From an uncultured Capnocytophaga sp. (GTDB lineage: Bacteria > Bacteroidota > Bacteroidia > Flavobacteriales > Flavobacteriaceae), in NCBI GenBank assembly GCA_905372595.1, contig CAJPPS010000065.1:1-7943 (forward strand): DNA of 7,943 nt, read 5' to 3'. A program made the translations under genes and the position numbers. Below the pieces are notes generated by a model. It ran no database searches. It was not told where the DNA came from and worked only from the letters and a program-made list of their open reading frames with translations. This document shows, piece after piece, positions 5,804-7,943 of this stretch (position 1 is its first letter; the number at the start of each line of letters is the position of its first letter).

Positions 5804-7492
5804 ATGAAAAAGTTTGTCAAATTTGTAACGTTTGTAGTTGTTTTAGTATTGACTTTTACAGCTTGCCAGAAGGAAAAAGAGAGTGAAATACTCTTACAGA
5901 AAGAAAATTCCTATTTTGATACTCATAGATATCGTGGAGTGTTCTCCAAGGAAGATTTAAGGAAAGTTAGGAAAGCTTCTAATGTATCTAATGGAGCGGG
6001 AAATCAGAATATTCCTCTTTCGTTTGATTTAACCTCTCAGATGCCTCCAATGCACCCTGTAGGACAAGGATATAATGGAGCTTGTCTTTCTTGGGCTGCT
6101 AGCAGTGTGGTTTCCTATCTTCAACATAAGAAAAATAATACACCTTATACAGAAGAAACGATAATGAGCCCGTCTTATTTGTTCTCCCAACTGAGAAAAT
6201 TTGATGAGTACGGAAATGAGATAAGTGACTATATTCCTACTTTCGATATGTTAAAGGCAGAGGGAATTTGTACAATAGCTCAAAAACCTTCTAATGAATA
6301 TGATATAAGACCTAATGATTACCAAAGAGAACAAGCAAAGAAGAATCGTATCAGAAATTATGAAAGAATAAGCTTTTCTCAGATAAAGGAAAAAATAAGT
6401 AAGGGAATCCCTGTTATAGTAGCTTTTTACCTCTCTGGAGGAGCTGAGGGAACTTTTAGGGAACCTTTTGTAGATGCTCAAAATAGACGTATATGGAATC
6501 GTAATGATAATCAAGAATCCTATGCACACGCTACGGTTATAGTAGGTTATGACCAAGAATATTTTTATCTTTACAACTCTTGGGGGACTTATGATAGGCA
6601 AGGAGTTCACAATGGATTAGTTTATGTGACTTATGATACTCTGGAAGAGGCTCTTCAAAGATATTATGGAGTAGAATCTCTATTTATTCTTTATGGAGAT
6701 GAAAATATCCCAACGATTCCTCAGCCCTATACTCCAACACCTCAGCCAAAGCCCTATATCCCAGAACCTCAGCCAGCTCCAACTCCAGAGCCTCGGGAAG
6801 AACGAATAAGTGTAAATTCTAATTATCTCAATTTCAGTGAACTTGAAGTTAATCAACAAAGTACAGAATACCTCTCTATTAGAAATGAAGGTAATAGAGA
6901 AGCTTACCTAAGATTTCGTATAGAAGGCTATGGTTTCCGATTGCAGGAGTATTCAAGGAATCTTTCCCAAGGAGAGAGTTTTGAGTTACCAATTATATTT
7001 GCTCCTACACAAGAAGGAAGACATTCAGGAACATTGATTATCAGTTCTTCTAATGATGAAAAAAGAATCTCACTTTCTGGTTACGGAAAAGAAAGAAGAG
7101 AGCACTACCAAGTACAAGCGGAATATGTATCTTACTTACCAACAGGTACTTGTGGAATTCCTAATGAGACCATTCAAGGTAAGATAGAAGCATCAACTTC
7201 AATAGTAGAAGAAGATGGAAATAGACTTAGGATAACATTAATACTACGTAAAACAGATAATAGCTCTTTCAGGAGAGGTGGTCGATTTTATGTTAAGCTA
7301 AGAGAATTCTGTGCAATGCCTGTAGATAGAGCAGGAAAGTATTATTACTCGGGAGCTAATGAGATAACCCAAACCATCACTGTAAATAAATCACAGGTAG
7401 ATTATCAAGGCTTAAGGATATACCTTTTAACTATAGCCGATGGGGGAACGAATGAAAGGAATTACTGTGCTATTAGGATTACTAAGAACTAA
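5804..7492 (+). CDS. Lipoprotein papain-like (C1A) cysteine peptidase with ASH-type Ig-like domain
   Basis: The 562-residue protein begins with a lipoprotein signal (hydrophobic 4-17, lipobox FTAC with Cys21). The next residues, QKEKESE, resemble the Q-K-acidic surface-export signal reported for Capnocytophaga lipoproteins, so display on the cell surface is inferred. A short spacer or propeptide (about 22-70) leads to a C1A peptidase (about 70-298). Its catalytic set is complete: oxyanion Gln88 and nucleophile Cys94 in GQGYNGACLSWA, His242 in AHATVIVGYD, Asn258 in YNSWGT. The Gln-Cys and His-Asn distances (6 and 16) equal those of papain. A proline-rich linker (305-330) joins an ASH/choice-of-anchor-D type beta-sandwich (about 335-428, NYLNFSELEVNQQS to SLSGYG). 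The C-terminal 130 residues (about 433-562, with Cys450, Cys503 and Cys555) are not recognised. The gene is monocistronic by context: a terminator lies before it and a hairpin after it. Substrate and biological role are unknown; host or competitor proteins are possible. Confidence 0.88.
   Translation: MKKFVKFVTFVVVLVLTFTACQKEKESEILLQKENSYFDTHRYRGVFSKEDLRKVRKASNVSNGAGNQNIPLSFDLTSQMPPMHPVGQGYNGACLSWAASSVVSYLQHKKNNTPYTEETIMSPSYLFSQLRKFDEYGNEISDYIPTFDMLKAEGICTIAQKPSNEYDIRPNDYQREQAKKNRIRNYERISFSQIKEKISKGIPVIVAFYLSGGAEGTFREPFVDAQNRRIWNRNDNQESYAHATVIVGYDQEYFYLYNSWGTYDRQGVHNGLVYVTYDTLEEALQRYYGVESLFILYGDENIPTIPQPYTPTPQPKPYIPEPQPAPTPEPREERISVNSNYLNFSELEVNQQSTEYLSIRNEGNREAYLRFRIEGYGFRLQEYSRNLSQGESFELPIIFAPTQEGRHSGTLIISSSNDEKRISLSGYGKERREHYQVQAEYVSYLPTGTCGIPNETIQGKIEASTSIVEEDGNRLRITLILRKTDNSSFRRGGRFYVKLREFCAMPVDRAGKYYYSGANEITQTITVNKSQVDYQGLRIYLLTIADGGTNERNYCAIRITKN
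6716..6793 (+). repeat. Proline-rich linker with short in-frame repeats
   Basis: The segment encodes residues 305-330, a Pro-Gln/Pro-Thr/Pro-Glu rich stretch between the peptidase and the Ig-like domain. The 8-base unit CCTCAGCC recurs at 6719, 6740 and 6767. The offsets are 21 and 27 bases, so each copy encodes part of the same PQP or EPQP motif in frame. Such a linker is likely extended and flexible and may change length between strains by slippage or recombination. Confidence 0.7.
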
Positions 7493-7518
7493 AAATAGGT
7501 TTTATTAAGATAAGTTTT

Positions 7519-7552
7519 ATAAGTGCCTAACAATCCTATGTTAGGCACTTAT
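7519..7552. terminator. Perfect 14-bp inverted repeat after the protease gene, probable terminator
   Basis: ATAAGTGCCTAACA (7519-7532) is perfectly complementary to TGTTAGGCACTTAT (7539-7552) around a 6-base loop. It lies 26 bases after the protease stop codon, where a terminator is expected. The plus-strand 3' flank (GTGGTAAAAT) has no T-run. On the minus strand the flank begins AAAAC and likewise gives no U-tract. It may terminate without a classical tract or act as a 3'-end stabiliser. Confidence 0.5.
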
Positions 7553-7572
7553 GTGGTAAAATAAAAATTGTA

Positions 7573-7608
7573 AAAAATATAAATAAAGCTATGAAAAATA
7601 TAAATAAA
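7573..7608. repeat. Two direct copies of a 15-base AT-rich sequence
   Basis: The sequence AAAAATATAAATAAA occurs at 7573-7587 and again at 7594-7608, 21 bases apart, straddling the putative ATG at 7591. Base composition is extreme here, so the repeat may be a chance or slippage product rather than a binding site. Confidence 0.4.
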
Positions 7609-7943
7609 AACGTATCTTTGGCAGGAGATAATCGCATAAATATAGCAGAAGATATGGAAACTGTAATGAATATTTTTTCTAAAGGAGAAAACTACTCTTA
7701 TACAATATGTTTTTTGGGAGGGAGAAGTGCTTCTATTTTTGAAAATATTGACAAAGAAGAAATAGGTAAAATAATAGAATCCATATTTTTTCAATTCTTG
7801 GCTTCAACAGAGTTGAATAGTTTGAAAATTCTTACTAATGGAGCTACAGGAGGGGGAATTCCTGAATTTGTAGCAGAAAAATTTAAAGATTTACAAAAAA
7901 AAAATAAGCAAAAATTAAAAAATAAACATATTCAGGTAATAGC
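7591..7943 (+). CDS. Hypothetical protein, possible SLOG/LOG-like Rossmann domain (3' end cut by window edge)
   Basis: The frame is open from ATG 7591 for 117 codons plus two bases to the right edge, with an in-frame stop upstream at 7528-7530. It is very AT-rich. I do not recognise the gene. After a polar N-terminus comes a predicted beta strand, YTICFLGGRSASIF (about 37-50), then an acidic helix (about 53-69). A second strand ends in a glycine-rich turn, LKILTNGATGGGIPEFVAEKF (about 77-97), followed by a Lys-rich helix and another strand, HIQVI. Strand-GG and strand-TNGATGGGIP are reminiscent of the nucleotide-binding SLOG superfamily (LOG, DprA, TRPM-type domains), which often acts as a ligand sensor. 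That fold call is inference from a pattern. The start is uncertain: other in-frame Met codons are at 7654 and 7666, and a -7-like TATCTTTG lies at 7613-7620 inside the proposed coding region. No Shine-Dalgarno precedes 7591. Confidence 0.6.
   Translation, partial: MKNINKNVSLAGDNRINIAEDMETVMNIFSKGENYSYTICFLGGRSASIFENIDKEEIGKIIESIFFQFLASTELNSLKILTNGATGGGIPEFVAEKFKDLQKKNKQKLKNKHIQVI

Noticed and set aside
6251..6610. 119-codon open frame on the minus strand
   Set aside because: It lies wholly antisense to the catalytic domain of the peptidase, whose motifs are intact on the plus strand.
6716..6793. Short spaced repeats considered as a CRISPR-like array
   Set aside because: The units are only 8 bases, the spacing is irregular, and they are in-frame codons of a proline-rich linker.
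7549..7794. 81-codon Phe/Tyr-rich open frame on the minus strand
   Set aside because: The composition is that of reverse-complemented A-rich DNA; the plus-strand frame continuing to the edge has more protein-like patterning.

Overview
The window looks like a chromosomal segment from a low-GC member of the Bacteroidota, most likely class Flavobacteriia and possibly Capnocytophaga or a close relative. Four things point there. Several genes are preceded by the Bacteroidota -7 promoter element TAnnTTTG. Clear Shine-Dalgarno sequences are scarce. One gene is a chain-length-factor-like ketosynthase of the flexirubin/aryl-polyene type. One lipoprotein carries a Cys-Gln-Lys-acidic start that resembles the surface lipoprotein export signal described in Capnocytophaga. 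The genus is an inference; no marker in the window settles it.

Left part (1-2170, all minus strand): a superoxide dismutase cut only at its C-terminal end by the window edge, with its own promoter; a ketosynthase-fold protein in which all three catalytic positions appear to be replaced; and ribosomal protein L19 (rplS), with a terminator behind it and a compact GC-rich, foldable 5' leader in front of it. Between rplS and the next gene lies a divergent promoter region (about 2233-2324).

Middle (2337-5668, plus strand): a three-gene efflux operon in the order TolC-like outer-membrane channel, MacA/HlyD-type periplasmic adaptor, MacB/LolD-type ATPase. The gaps are 22 and 16 bases. The operon closes with a good intrinsic terminator at 5690-5724. 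No membrane permease is encoded here, although the ATPase needs one, so the permease must be elsewhere in the genome or lost.

Right part (5804-7943, plus strand): a 562-residue lipoprotein gene with its own promoter. It contains a papain-like (C1A) cysteine peptidase with an intact Gln-Cys-His-Asn set, a proline-rich linker, an ASH-type immunoglobulin-like domain and a C-terminal domain I do not recognise. A 14-bp perfect hairpin follows. The start of an AT-rich open frame then runs off the right edge; it has a glycine-rich Rossmann/SLOG-like pattern.

No tRNA, rRNA, CRISPR array, insertion sequence or attachment site was seen, and no stretch over about 170 bases lacks a gene. The points most worth follow-up are the probable surface-displayed protease fusion, the rplS leader, the permease-less transporter operon, the catalytically dead ketosynthase standing alone, and the truncated SLOG-like gene.
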